From: Arthrobacter citreus
Lineage (GTDB): Bacteria; Actinomycetota; Actinomycetes; Actinomycetales; Micrococcaceae
Direction of reading: 5' to 3'
DNA length: 64,000 bases
Assembly (NCBI RefSeq): GCF_009192745.1
Contig: NZ_VTFV01000010.1
Span: 1 to 64,000, forward strand
Part shown: positions 33,242 to 41,870 of the stretch, in pieces
How positions within the stretch are numbered: position 1 is the stretch's first letter
Layout of the letters: every line of letters starts with the position of its first letter
The notes under the pieces: model-generated
Database searches by the model: none
What the model saw: the letters and a program-made list of their open reading frames with translations, nothing else
What the model was told of the DNA's origin: nothing
Program-made: the position numbers and the translations under genes

Positions 33242-35314
33242 ATGGCGTTTCGGCTAGGCGTGGATGTGGGCGGCACATTCACGGACATATTGCTGGTGAA
33301 TGAAGATACCGGCCAGACGCACCGGTACAAGACGTCCTCCACCCCGCAGGACCAGTCCGTGGGGGTCCTCTACGGGATCCAGCAGGTCTGTGCAGCGGCC
33401 GGGATTGATCCCTCCGAGGTCAAGGACGTACTGCACGGAACCACGGTTGCCACCAACGCCATCCTGGAGCAGAAGGGCGCCCGGGTTGGGTTGGTGACCA
33501 CCCGCGGTTTCCGGCAGGTGCTGCAGATTGCCCGGTCCTTTGTTCCCGGCGGACTGGCGGGCTGGATCATCTGGCCCAAGCCGGAACCCCTGGCAGACCT
33601 TGAAGACACGGTCGAGGTAACTGAACGCGTCTCGACTACCGGCGAGGTGCTGACCGAGCTGGATGAAGACGACGTGCGCCGCCAGCTCGCCAAACTGCGG
33701 AACAACGGCGTCGAAGCCCTGAGTATCTGCCTGATCAACGCCTACGCCAACGGCGACCACGAGGCACGCATCGCTGAGATAGCGGCAGAGGAGCTGCCGG
33801 GCGTTCCGGTCTCCCGGTCCTCCGTGGTGCTGCCCGAGCTGCGCGAATACGAACGCGCCATCACCACGGTTGCCAACGCCTACGTGCAGGGACAGGTCTC
33901 CGGGTATGTCCGCAGCCTTGATGAGCAGCTCACCGGTGCCGGGATGGATGCCCAGCTCTCGATCCTGCGCAGCGACGGCGGGCTGGTCTCCGGTGCCGTT
34001 GCGGCGGACAACCCAGTATCACTGCTGCTTTCCGGACCGGCCGGCGGCGTCACCGGCGCTGCCTGGGCCGCCGAACAGGCCGGCTACACCGATTTCCTGA
34101 CCTTCGACATGGGCGGGACCTCCACCGACGTGGCACTCGTGCAGAACCTGCAGCCGCGGATCGGCCGGGAAACCACGGTGGGCGACCTCACCGTCCGTGC
34201 CACCTCCGTTGACGTCCGCACCGTCGGTGCAGGCGGCGGCTCGATTGCACATGTGCCGGCGCTGACCCAGGCCCTGCGCGTAGGCCCGCAGTCCGCCGGA
34301 GCCGCCCCCGGGCCGGCGTCGTACGGGCGCGGTGGAACTGAACCGACGGTGACCGACGCGAACGTGGTGCTGGGCTACCTGCCCGCCGAACTGGCCGGCG
34401 GCGAGATCGGTCTGGACACCGAGGCTGCGGCAGCAGCAGTAAAGACTATTGCCGACGCCACAGGCCTGAACGACGTACAGCGGGCAGCCGAAGGAATTGT
34501 GCACATTGTCAACGAAAACATGTTCGGTGCGCTGAAACTCGTGTCCACCCAGCAGGGTTTTGATCCCCGGGACTTCGCGCTGGTTGCCTTCGGCGGAGCC
34601 GGACCGCTGCACGCCAACGCGCTCGGCAAGCTCACCGGAGCATGGCCGGTGATCATTCCACCGTCCCCCGGGGTGCTTTCCGCCTACGGCGACGCGACCA
34701 CCAGCCTGCGGAACGAAGCAGCGCGCACCCTGGTGCGGCCGTTCAGCGACTTTACCGACGCCGAACTGGCGGGCCTGCTCGATGAACTCGCCGCCACCGC
34801 CCGCGAATCCCTGCTCGCTGCGGGCCTGGGGGAAGAGGACCTCACCATGGGCTATTCCGCCGACGTCCGCTACCACGGCCAGGGCTTCGAGATTCCGGTT
34901 CCGCTGGACTACGCGGCCTTCGCCGCGGGAGAAGGAGCCGGCTTTGCCGGCCTGCGGTCAGCGTTCGACGCCGAGCACCAGCGGCTCTTCTCCTTCCTGC
35001 TGGATAACGAGCACGAACTCGTCACGGTCCGTGCCACCGTCAACGGACCGCATCCTGAGGTCGCCTCGATCACCCTGGAGGCGGGAGGCGAGGACCCGTC
35101 CGCCGCTGAGCGGACCCGTACCAGCCTCTTTGTGGACGGGGAGAGCGTCGAGGCGGTGGTGTACGACCGGAACCGCCTCCTGGCCGGAAACATCGTGCCC
35201 GGTCCGGCCATCATTGCCGAAATGGACTCCACCACGCTGGTCCTTCCCGGCCACACCGCCACCGTGCATCCGCACGGCAGCCTGCTCATCCGCCCCGCAG
35301 ATTCGAAGGAGTAG
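33242..35314 (+). CDS. hyuA: Hydantoinase/oxoprolinase subunit A
   Basis: 690-residue ATP-dependent amidohydrolase subunit. N-terminal GVDVGGTFTDILLV (phosphate-binding, 5-18), LHGTTVATNAILE near 63-75, the central DMGGTSTDVALV and VGAGGGSIA motifs, and a C-terminal hydantoinase A domain. Members with HyuB hydrolyse cyclic amides (hydantoins, 5-oxoproline, N-methylhydantoin) using ATP, or act as carboxylases. AAGGAGAA precedes the ATG. It forms an operon with hyuB five bases downstream and an amidase gene overlapping hyuB. Confidence 0.9.
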   Translation: MAFRLGVDVGGTFTDILLVNEDTGQTHRYKTSSTPQDQSVGVLYGIQQVCAAAGIDPSEVKDVLHGTTVATNAILEQKGARVGLVTTRGFRQVLQIARSFVPGGLAGWIIWPKPEPLADLEDTVEVTERVSTTGEVLTELDEDDVRRQLAKLRNNGVEALSICLINAYANGDHEARIAEIAAEELPGVPVSRSSVVLPELREYERAITTVANAYVQGQVSGYVRSLDEQLTGAGMDAQLSILRSDGGLVSGAVAADNPVSLLLSGPAGGVTGAAWAAEQAGYTDFLTFDMGGTSTDVALVQNLQPRIGRETTVGDLTVRATSVDVRTVGAGGGSIAHVPALTQALRVGPQSAGAAPGPASYGRGGTEPTVTDANVVLGYLPAELAGGEIGLDTEAAAAAVKTIADATGLNDVQRAAEGIVHIVNENMFGALKLVSTQQGFDPRDFALVAFGGAGPLHANALGKLTGAWPVIIPPSPGVLSAYGDATTSLRNEAARTLVRPFSDFTDAELAGLLDELAATARESLLAAGLGEEDLTMGYSADVRYHGQGFEIPVPLDYAAFAAGEGAGFAGLRSAFDAEHQRLFSFLLDNEHELVTVRATVNGPHPEVASITLEAGGEDPSAAERTRTSLFVDGESVEAVVYDRNRLLAGNIVPGPAIIAEMDSTTLVLPGHTATVHPHGSLLIRPADSKE

Positions 35315-35319
35315 CCCCC

Positions 35320-37194
35320 ATGGCCCAGCTAGTGGAAACCGCAGCCGAGCCGCTGCGCGAGGTGGACGTCGACGTCGTCACCTTGGACCTGATCGAAAAC
35401 GCGCTTCGCAGCGCCCGCTATGAGATGGACGAGACACTCTTCCGCACCGCCCTGAGCCCAGGCATCCGGGAACAGCACGACGAGTTTCCGCTGATCGCAG
35501 ACCCCAGCGGCAAGATGATTGTGGGCCAGTTCGGCCTCTCGATTCCGGACTTCCTGGAGAACTTTCACGGGACGATCGAAGAGGGCGATGTCCTGATGAC
35601 CTCGGACCCGTATTCATGCGGCGCAGCGATCAGCCACGCCAATGACTGGCTGGTGGTCATGCCCATCTTCTACGAGGGCCGGATTGTCGGTTGGGCCTCG
35701 CAGTTCGGCCACATGACCGACGTCGGCGGCAAGACACCGGCGTCCATGCCCACCGACGCGCGCACCATCTTCGAGGAAGGAGTGGTGATCCCGCCGTTCA
35801 AGCTCTACCGGCGCGGCGAGCGGGATGACACGGCGCTGGGCATCATCCTGAACCAGGTCCGCAAGCCGGACTGGAACCGGGCGGATCTCAACGGACTGGT
35901 GGCAGCATGCAGCACCGCCTCCCGGCGGGTGCAGGAAATGTGCGCCCGCTTCGGTGTGGACACCTACACCTCCGCACTGAACGCCCTGCTGGACCGGAAC
36001 TACCGGGCCATGAAGACGCTGCTTTCAATGGTCTTCGAGGAAGGCAAGCCGCTCTCCTTCACGGATTACATTGACGACGACGGCCGCGGCTTCGGCCCGT
36101 ACGAACTGAAAATGACCATCACCCGCACCGGGGACAAGGTGCTGATCGACCTCACCGGCAGCAGTCCGCAGGCGCAGGGGCCGATCAATTACTACATCAA
36201 CGAAAACCTGATCCGGATGTTCTTCGGCATCTACATGATCACTGTCGCAGACCCGCAGATCCTCTGGAATGACGGTTTCTACCCGCTGGTGGACGTTGAA
36301 ATCCCCGAGGACACGTTCTGGAAGCCGCGCTACCCGGCGGCCCTGAACGGCCGCAACCACGGCATCGGCCGGCTTTTTGACCTGTTCGGCGGTTTGCTGG
36401 GCCAGGCGAATCCGGATCTGCTCAACGGCGCCGGGTTCTCCTCCTCGCCGCACTTTATGTACTCGGGGAACTACAGCTCAGGGGACCGCCGCGGCGAGTG
36501 GTTCCAGCTGTACTCCATCGGTTTCGGCGGGATTCCGGGACGGCCGGTGGGCGACGGCCCGGACGGGCACTCCCTGTGGCCCTCCTTCACCAACATTCCG
36601 TGCGAATATCTGGAGTCCTACTACCCGCTGGTGATCGACCGGTGGGAAACCATCCCGGACACCGGCGGTGCCGGACTGCACCGCGGCGGCAACGGCGTCG
36701 ACGTCGCCTACCGTTTCCTGGAACCGGGCACCATCGCCATCCACGATGACCGCTGGCTCACCTATCCCTGGGGCGTGCGCGGCGGGGAACCCGGCGCCCG
36801 CGGCCGGAAGTGGATCGAGAAGGCTGACGGCACCACCGTGGTCCTCCCCTCGAAGGTCCATGACGTTTCGGTGGCACCCGGAGATGTGCTGCACTTCGTC
36901 ACCTGGGGCGGCGGCGGCTGGGGAGATCCGCTGGCGCGTGATCCGGAGCTGGTGTGCAAGGAAGTCCGGCGGGGCCTCGTGACTCCGGAAGGTGCGCGGG
37001 CCTATGGAGTGGTGTGCTCTGAAAACGGGGAGCTCGACGCCGATGCCACCGCGTCCCTGCGCGGAAAACTGGCGGAGGGGCGCCCGGACGAGCTGCCGCT
37101 GTTCAACCGCGGCGGGGACCTGGCAGATCTGCTCGCGAACGCAGAAGCGGAGACGGGATTAAAAGCGCCGTCCCCACCGGTGGCAATGCTGTGA
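35320..37194 (+). CDS. hyuB: Hydantoinase/oxoprolinase subunit B
   Basis: 624-residue HyuB subunit. Features include DLIENALRSARYEMDETLFRTALSPGIREQHDEF in outline (ALSPGIREQ near 46-54), SDPYSCGAAISHANDW, FVTWGGGGWGDPLARDPELV near 525-545 and a conserved GGAGLHRGGNG stretch. It forms the heteromeric ATP-dependent enzyme with HyuA; ring opening of a lactam or hydantoin is the typical reaction. The start lies five bases after hyuA, and its stop overlaps the GTG start of the next gene. Confidence 0.9.
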   Translation: MAQLVETAAEPLREVDVDVVTLDLIENALRSARYEMDETLFRTALSPGIREQHDEFPLIADPSGKMIVGQFGLSIPDFLENFHGTIEEGDVLMTSDPYSCGAAISHANDWLVVMPIFYEGRIVGWASQFGHMTDVGGKTPASMPTDARTIFEEGVVIPPFKLYRRGERDDTALGIILNQVRKPDWNRADLNGLVAACSTASRRVQEMCARFGVDTYTSALNALLDRNYRAMKTLLSMVFEEGKPLSFTDYIDDDGRGFGPYELKMTITRTGDKVLIDLTGSSPQAQGPINYYINENLIRMFFGIYMITVADPQILWNDGFYPLVDVEIPEDTFWKPRYPAALNGRNHGIGRLFDLFGGLLGQANPDLLNGAGFSSSPHFMYSGNYSSGDRRGEWFQLYSIGFGGIPGRPVGDGPDGHSLWPSFTNIPCEYLESYYPLVIDRWETIPDTGGAGLHRGGNGVDVAYRFLEPGTIAIHDDRWLTYPWGVRGGEPGARGRKWIEKADGTTVVLPSKVHDVSVAPGDVLHFVTWGGGGWGDPLARDPELVCKEVRRGLVTPEGARAYGVVCSENGELDADATASLRGKLAEGRPDELPLFNRGGDLADLLANAEAETGLKAPSPPVAML

Positions 37195-37802
37195 GTTTCT
37201 CGGAGGGATTCGACGGCACCCTTGTCCCGGGGGCGGTGCCGGCCGTTGTATCCGTGGACCTGATGCGGGCATACTTCGATCCGCAGAGCCCGCTCTGCCT
37301 GCCGGAGAAACAGTTTTTGGACACCGCTGCCCAAGTGCTGGAATCGGCCCGGGCCAACAGCGTTCCGGTGCTGCACACCCGGGTCAGCTACGGTCCGGAG
37401 GGTGCGGACGGCGGGGTCTTTATCCACAAGATCCCCGCGCTGCGGCTGCTGATCGGGGACAGCGAGCTGGGGCAGATCATGCCCGAAGTAGCGCCCTTGG
37501 ATGGCGAAACGGTGCTGGTGAAGCAGTACGCCAGTGCGTTCTTCGGCACGGACCTGGCCCAGCTGCTGCACACCTGGGGCGTGGACACAGTGGTGATTGT
37601 GGGAACCAGTACCAGCGGCTGCATCCGCGCCAGCGCTGTGGACGCCATGCAGCACGGTTTCATCCCGATCGTGGTGGCTGATGCCGTCGGGGACCGGGAT
37701 GAAACCGTGCACGGCGGTTCGCTCTATGACCTGCAGGCGAAGTACGCGGAAATTTGGCAGAGTCCCGCGGTACTGGAGTACTTCAGCGCGGCCGGGGATT
37801 AG
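37191..37802 (+). CDS. Cysteine hydrolase, isochorismatase fold (N-carbamoylsarcosine amidase-like)
   Basis: 203-residue cysteine amidohydrolase. The triad is Asp23 (VSVDLMRAY), Lys111 (VLVKQYASAFFGTDL) and Cys144 (GTSTSGCIRASAVDA), the pattern of N-carbamoylsarcosine amidohydrolase, maleamate amidase and related enzymes. GTG 37191 overlaps the hyuB stop, so it works with HyuAB: a ring opened to an N-carbamoyl or amide product could next be hydrolysed here to an amine or acid plus NH3 and CO2. It is shorter than the well-studied Arthrobacter N-carbamoylsarcosine enzyme. The stop overlaps the convergent binding-protein gene. Confidence 0.85.
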   Translation: MSFSEGFDGTLVPGAVPAVVSVDLMRAYFDPQSPLCLPEKQFLDTAAQVLESARANSVPVLHTRVSYGPEGADGGVFIHKIPALRLLIGDSELGQIMPEVAPLDGETVLVKQYASAFFGTDLAQLLHTWGVDTVVIVGTSTSGCIRASAVDAMQHGFIPIVVADAVGDRDETVHGGSLYDLQAKYAEIWQSPAVLEYFSAAGD

Positions 37803-38623
37803 CCCTCAGCCGGGCCCCACCACGGTTCCTTGGCGGCGTCGTACGTGCCGTCGTTCTCAGCCAGGTTCAGCCACTGGTTGACGTACTCCTGGAACACCGT
37901 GTCCCCAAGCGGCAGCAGGTAGGCCTTCTGCGAGAAGTTGAACGGATTGTCCGGGTCCACGGCGCAGAGTTCGGGGTATTCATTGGCCACCCACTTCACC
38001 TCGGCGGCGTCGGTGGTCATCACGTCCGCCCTGCCGGCGACGATCTCGTCGAAGATCGTGTTGTTGTCCTCGAAGCGGATGATCTCGCCCTCGGGGTAGT
38101 TCGTGTCCGCGAAGATTTCATTCGTGCCCCCAATCGGGGTGATGGACCGGACGCCCGGGGTGTTGATCTCCTCCACGGTGTCGTAAAGCTCCTCGTTGCC
38201 GCAGAGGGTGATCGGGGTCTTGCCGTCGTCCAGGACCGGATCCGTGTAGAACGCCTGCTCGGCGCGGGCCAGGGAGATGGACACACCGCCCACTCCGATG
38301 TCACAGCCGGCCAGGAAATCGGGCATCAGGTCTTTCCAGCTGGTCTGCACAAACTCGACGTCGACCTCCAGCCTGGCCGCGAGGTCCTGCGCCATGGAGA
38401 TATCGATCCCGCTCCACTCACCGGTATCCGGATCCTTGTAAGTGAAGGGCCGGTAGTCGCCGGTGGTGCAGACCTGCAGCGTTCCGCGCTCGGTGATCTC
38501 AGCCAGCCGGGAATCGGTGCCGGATTCGTCAGCGGAAGCGGACGGTTCCTCTGACGCAGAGGCTGTGCATCCGGTGGCCAGGAGGGCAGCGGCGGCAAAA
38601 ACGGGCAGCAGGCGGTACTTCAT
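37799..38623 (-). CDS. Orphan amino-acid-type ABC substrate-binding lipoprotein (family 3)
   Basis: 274-residue exported lipoprotein. The signal peptide ends in LLATGC with lipidated Cys19, followed by a Ser/Glu-rich linker and a family 3 binding domain starting ITERGTLQVCTTGDYRPFTYKD, with GIDISMAQDLAARL and DFLAGCDIGVGGVSI. This family binds polar amino acids or related small acids; some secreted cyclohexadienyl dehydratase-like members are enzymes. No permease or ATPase of the PAAT type is nearby, so it uses a remote transporter or has another role. It faces the hyu operon and overlaps its last codon. Confidence 0.87.
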   Translation of the reverse strand: MKYRLLPVFAAAALLATGCTASASEEPSASADESGTDSRLAEITERGTLQVCTTGDYRPFTYKDPDTGEWSGIDISMAQDLAARLEVDVEFVQTSWKDLMPDFLAGCDIGVGGVSISLARAEQAFYTDPVLDDGKTPITLCGNEELYDTVEEINTPGVRSITPIGGTNEIFADTNYPEGEIIRFEDNNTIFDEIVAGRADVMTTDAAEVKWVANEYPELCAVDPDNPFNFSQKAYLLPLGDTVFQEYVNQWLNLAENDGTYDAAKEPWWGPAEG

Positions 38624-38640
38624 GTAGTGCTCCTTCTTTC

Positions 38641-38716
38641 GTGGGGCGGAGCGTCATTGCTCCGTCCCACCAGACCTAGCAGGAGACGTTGGGTGGCGTC
38701 TGCCCTAGTCAGACGC
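38641..38716 (-). other. Two hairpins in the leader of the binding-protein gene
   Basis: Hairpin 1 has 12-bp arms with one G-T-type mismatch (38641-38652 with 38659-38670), ending 17 bases before the start codon on the minus strand. Hairpin 2 has 7-bp arms (38696-38702 with 38710-38716). They lie between the LysE stop and the binding-protein ATG and may be a LysE terminator or leader control structures. Neither has a T-run. Confidence 0.4.
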
Positions 38717-38758
38717 ACATAGGGGGTGCGATGCCGTTTTGTTACCGCCGGGACGGCA

Positions 38759-39397
38759 CTAGTGTTTTATGGCCAGGGAGGTGCCGAAGCCCAGCAGGGC
38801 GAGCCCCGTCAGCCGGTCCGTGATCTTCACCGACCGCGGAGCCTGCAGGGCCTTGCGGGCCAGATGAGCGGCCGAAATGATCAGCCCGAACCAGACAACG
38901 CTCAACAGCACATGGATGCCGGCGAGGGCCAGGCCCATGAGCAGGGGAGAGACTCCGGCAGGCATGAACTGGGGAATCATGGCGATGTAGAACACGCCCA
39001 CCTTGGGGTTGAGCAGGTTGGTGCCCAGCCCTTTGGCCCAGGCGGCTGCCAGCCGCTCGCCCGGCGGTGCCGGAACGCCGTCTACCGGTACGGGCGCATG
39101 CCGGCGGCGGAAGGACTTCCACAGCAGGGAAGAACCCAGCCAGAGCATGTAGACGGCGCCAGCCAGTTTCACTGCTGTGTACGCCGTTTCGGACGCTGTC
39201 AGCAGTGCGGAAATACCCACGGCGGCTGCCGCCCCCCAGGCGAAGGCGCCGGTATTGATGCCCACTCCGGTAGCGACGGCATGCCGGGGGCCCTGGCTAA
39301 TGGCCGAGCGCAGCACCATGGCCGAGTCCAGGCCCGGCATGATGGTCAGCAGGACGGCGACGGCCGTGAAGCCGAGTAGGGCCTGTTCAACAGTCAC
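38759..39397 (-). CDS. LysE/RhtB family exporter
   Basis: 212-residue membrane protein with six hydrophobic segments and the LysE motif GLDSAMVLRSAISQGPRHAVATGVGINTG (PGLDSA near 24-29, GINTG near 52). LysE-type proteins export amino acids or their analogues. The open frame is longer, but GTG 39397 begins right at the first membrane helix and gives the usual length. NPKVGVFYIAMIPQF in the middle is also conserved in the family. Confidence 0.88.
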   Translation of the reverse strand: MTVEQALLGFTAVAVLLTIMPGLDSAMVLRSAISQGPRHAVATGVGINTGAFAWGAAAAVGISALLTASETAYTAVKLAGAVYMLWLGSSLLWKSFRRRHAPVPVDGVPAPPGERLAAAWAKGLGTNLLNPKVGVFYIAMIPQFMPAGVSPLLMGLALAGIHVLLSVVWFGLIISAAHLARKALQAPRSVKITDRLTGLALLGFGTSLAIKH

Positions 39398-39469
39398 CCG
39401 CTTATCGTATCCCTGCGGATCACCCCTCTCCCCGCCGGCCACCCCCGGATGGCGTGGGAAAGTGGAGGT

Positions 39470-40123
39470 GTGGAACTTAGCGATACTGTCCAGCCCATTC
39501 TCCTGCGCGTGGACAAGGAGAACCCGGCTGCGCACGCTGACGCCGTGGCTGCCGCTGCCGTGGCCTGTGTCCTGGCCTTTGCCCGCAGGGAAAGTGATGA
39601 ACCGTGGGCGGACTGGGTAGCCGGACGCTTCACCAAGACGGTGCGCCGGGCCGGTCCCAAACCCTTCGCGAAACTTACGGCGGATGCGCCGTCGGGAATC
39701 GTTGCGATTGGCACGGCGGAGGCAGCGGCCTTCGAACCGCAGCGCTATGGAGACATGCCGCGGGCGCTGCGCTCCCTGCAGGTCTCAGGCACCCAGCTTC
39801 CCGCAGGGGACCCCGTGCCTGCCCGGCCAGGGAGTCCGCTCATTGTCCTCAACCAGGAACTGGAGATGTCCACCGGCAAGGCTGCGGCCCAGGCGGCCCA
39901 TGCCTTGCTGGCGTGGTACTTGGAACTCGGCCCGGAACGGGCCGGCGCGTTCGCGGCGAACCCGGGCGCCGCAGTCACCGAAGTCCGGGCAGCGCGCTTC
40001 CGGGAGCTGAGCTCGTGCGCCGGCACCGGTCCGTTGATTGTTGACGCCGGCCTCACCGAAATCGACCCCGGCTCCGCAACGGCGTTCGTGGCTGCGGCAG
40101 AGCTTCCCGTGCCCCGCGGCTAG
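39470..40123 (+). CDS. Peptidyl-tRNA hydrolase, Pth2-type
   Basis: 217-residue protein with a Pth2-like fold. Core motifs are QPILLRVDKENP at the N-terminus, VLNQELEMSTGKAAAQAAHALLAWYL (the GKxxAQxxHA signature of Pth2) and VVDAGLTEIDPGS-like TIVDAG..T near the C-terminus (LIVDAGLTEIDPGS). It releases tRNA from stalled peptidyl-tRNA. The central insertion (about 65-120) is unlike archaeal Pth2 but occurs in actinobacterial members. GTG 39470 has GGAGG beside it; ATG 39449 is an alternative without an SD. Confidence 0.8.
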   Translation: MELSDTVQPILLRVDKENPAAHADAVAAAAVACVLAFARRESDEPWADWVAGRFTKTVRRAGPKPFAKLTADAPSGIVAIGTAEAAAFEPQRYGDMPRALRSLQVSGTQLPAGDPVPARPGSPLIVLNQELEMSTGKAAAQAAHALLAWYLELGPERAGAFAANPGAAVTEVRAARFRELSSCAGTGPLIVDAGLTEIDPGSATAFVAAAELPVPRG

Positions 40124-40554
40124 CGGGCGAGGTCTTTTTCCGCAGCCGGCAGCAGCTGTTCCTCGTCTTCGCGGAGGTCCACCGGACGTTTGCCGGAGAG
40201 CAGGGGATTGGGCCGGAAGAACCAGCTGACCAGTTCCTCGTCCCGCCACCGGGCGAGACGTCCTATCCGGATGATGTCCTTGACCGCAGGAAACATCCGG
40301 GTTCGTTTTTCGTCGAACTGGAACCCGGGATAGAGCACGCTTCCGTTCTCCACGATGGCCAGCACCGGGGCCTTGCCGGTGAGGTTGCGGGCCCGCATAT
40401 TTTCCGTGCCGCCGAAATCGAGCCGCTCGGCGAGTTCACTGGCCGTGTACAGCCCGAACCCACTGCGAACCTGGTCCCAGTGTTCCGCGGCGGCCGCGCC
40501 TTTGGCGCCTTTGCTTCCGGGACGGGATGCTGGCTGTGGCGTCATGGGTGACAA
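40120..40554 (-). CDS. Orphan MbcA/ParS-like antitoxin-type protein
   Basis: 144-residue basic/acidic protein. The middle (about 35-80) reads as a helix-turn-helix with ASELAERLDFGGTENMRARN, and the C-terminus carries FRPNPLLSGKRPVDLREDEEQLL, resembling the toxin-binding MbcA/ParS/Xre domain (DUF2384: WF..pNp.L.G..P...L). Normally such antitoxins sit beside a RES-domain toxin; none is adjacent here (neighbours are Pth2 and a membrane protein). It overlaps the Pth2 stop by four bases. May be a solitary regulator. Confidence 0.7.
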   Translation of the reverse strand: MSPMTPQPASRPGSKGAKGAAAAEHWDQVRSGFGLYTASELAERLDFGGTENMRARNLTGKAPVLAIVENGSVLYPGFQFDEKRTRMFPAVKDIIRIGRLARWRDEELVSWFFRPNPLLSGKRPVDLREDEEQLLPAAEKDLAR

Positions 40555-40620
40555 CGTACTCCCCGACCGGTCTTTCGGGGAGACCTGTTTGGTCCTGGCG
40601 GGGACCTGCAGCAGTAATCG

Positions 40621-41373
40621 CTAGCCGGCCATCCGAAGCGCGCCCAGGCGCCGGGCATCCCTGGCCCGGGCATCCAGGTCTGCGGCCGCCTGGGCAGGCA
40701 GGTCGATAATTCCCTTCAATGAGCGGCGCAGGCTCCGGTAGGCCCCCTCGACTTCGGCCGGTGACGCGCCGCCGTCGAGCAGGAGATTAAGGGCTGATCG
40801 GGCTGTCGCCAGCTTCCCTCGCTCGGCGTCCGTGAGCCTGGACTGTCCGCAGCGGCGGGCATAATTCTCGGCCGTGCGCAGCGCCACCTCGAAACGGTCG
40901 ACGGCGGCGTGCAGCCGGTCGGGGTCCGCGCCACGCTCCGCTTCGCGGATTCCCTGCATCGCCACGATGACTTCCCTGATGACCGGGTCGCTGTAATCGG
41001 TCATGAGGGGGTACTCGATGAGCAGTGAAACATCTGTCTCGTACCGGGACCAGGCGACCAGCGCCGCATCCCTGCGGCTCTGGGCCAGCTCCCAGGAAGA
41101 CTCCGCCGCAGCGGCGCGGGACCGCCGGTTCCGCCGCGCCCTGAACACGCTCGCCGACTTTCCGGCCGCTACACCCAGGCCGGTCAGGGCCGCGATGCCG
41201 GCCGGGGGAACGACGAAGGCCAGGACAAAGGTGTATGCCGGCGGCACAGCGCCAAAGATCGCCCAGGACGCAAAGGAGAGGAGGGAATAGACACCCAGGA
41301 CCACCAGTCCGGAAGCCAGGGCGAAAAGAACCAGTGCAGTCGCAGCAATCCTGCGGGCTATCCTCTTCAGCAT
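40621..41373 (-). CDS. Hypothetical protein with N-terminal membrane anchor
   Basis: 250-residue protein. Two or three hydrophobic segments at the N-terminus (about 10-42 and 46-68), then a basic Arg-rich stretch (SVFRARRNRRSRAAAAESS) and a long, mostly alpha-helical cytoplasmic domain with many Arg, Glu and Ala (about 85-250), possibly coiled. I do not recognise a family. Ends with LDARARDARRLGALRMAG. No clear neighbour link; function unknown. Confidence 0.65.
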   Translation of the reverse strand: MLKRIARRIAATALVLFALASGLVVLGVYSLLSFASWAIFGAVPPAYTFVLAFVVPPAGIAALTGLGVAAGKSASVFRARRNRRSRAAAAESSWELAQSRRDAALVAWSRYETDVSLLIEYPLMTDYSDPVIREVIVAMQGIREAERGADPDRLHAAVDRFEVALRTAENYARRCGQSRLTDAERGKLATARSALNLLLDGGASPAEVEGAYRSLRRSLKGIIDLPAQAAADLDARARDARRLGALRMAG

Positions 41374-41537
41374 GCCGACAGGATAGCTCCCGAAGCTGGA
41401 ATCCGGCAGGGAACGCGGGCAGGGGAGCTGAACAATAAGGCTGCCGTGGACCTTTCAGTCAGCGGCGCGCTGGAACTTGAGCAAAAAATGCGCGTATCTT
41501 TCGCGGATGCAGGCCCTCGGTTCCCTAAGGTTCCTGC

Positions 41538-41840
41538 ATGGGGACTTACAACACACTTACGCGAACGAAGCCCGTCACCGATGCCCTGACACCTGCATCC
41601 GCAGGACCAGTCAGCCGCTGGGTCCTGGCCAGCCGTGCCCGGGCCGTCCCAGCTCCTCCGGCGCTGGGACCAGGCCAGGTCTACGTCACTCGCCGGGGCA
41701 CCGTCTTCCATTCCGCCTGGTGCCAGGTTGTCCAGCGGACCTGGGAGTTCAACCGCCCGGCCCTGCAGGTCTGCGGCCGGGACGCGGCAGGCCAGCGCCG
41801 CCTGTGCCGTTCCTGCCTGGAAGAGGCACGTCGCCTCTAG
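41538..41840 (+). CDS. Small protein with His/Cys metal-site motif
   Basis: 100-residue protein. The C-terminal half has VYVTRRGTVFHSAWCQVV, CGRDAAGQRRLCRSCLEE: His58, Cys62, Cys79, Cys90 and Cys93 can form one zinc site, with CxxC at 90-93, resembling Ada-like metal-binding folds. The N-terminus is low-complexity and basic. ATG 41538 is preceded by AAGG. No family assigned. Overlapping frames on both strands are long because of high GC; the conserved-looking Cys pattern favours this one. Confidence 0.55.
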   Translation: MGTYNTLTRTKPVTDALTPASAGPVSRWVLASRARAVPAPPALGPGQVYVTRRGTVFHSAWCQVVQRTWEFNRPALQVCGRDAAGQRRLCRSCLEEARRL

Positions 41841-41870
41841 AGTTCCGGCGTGTCCCAGGGCGAACAGCTG

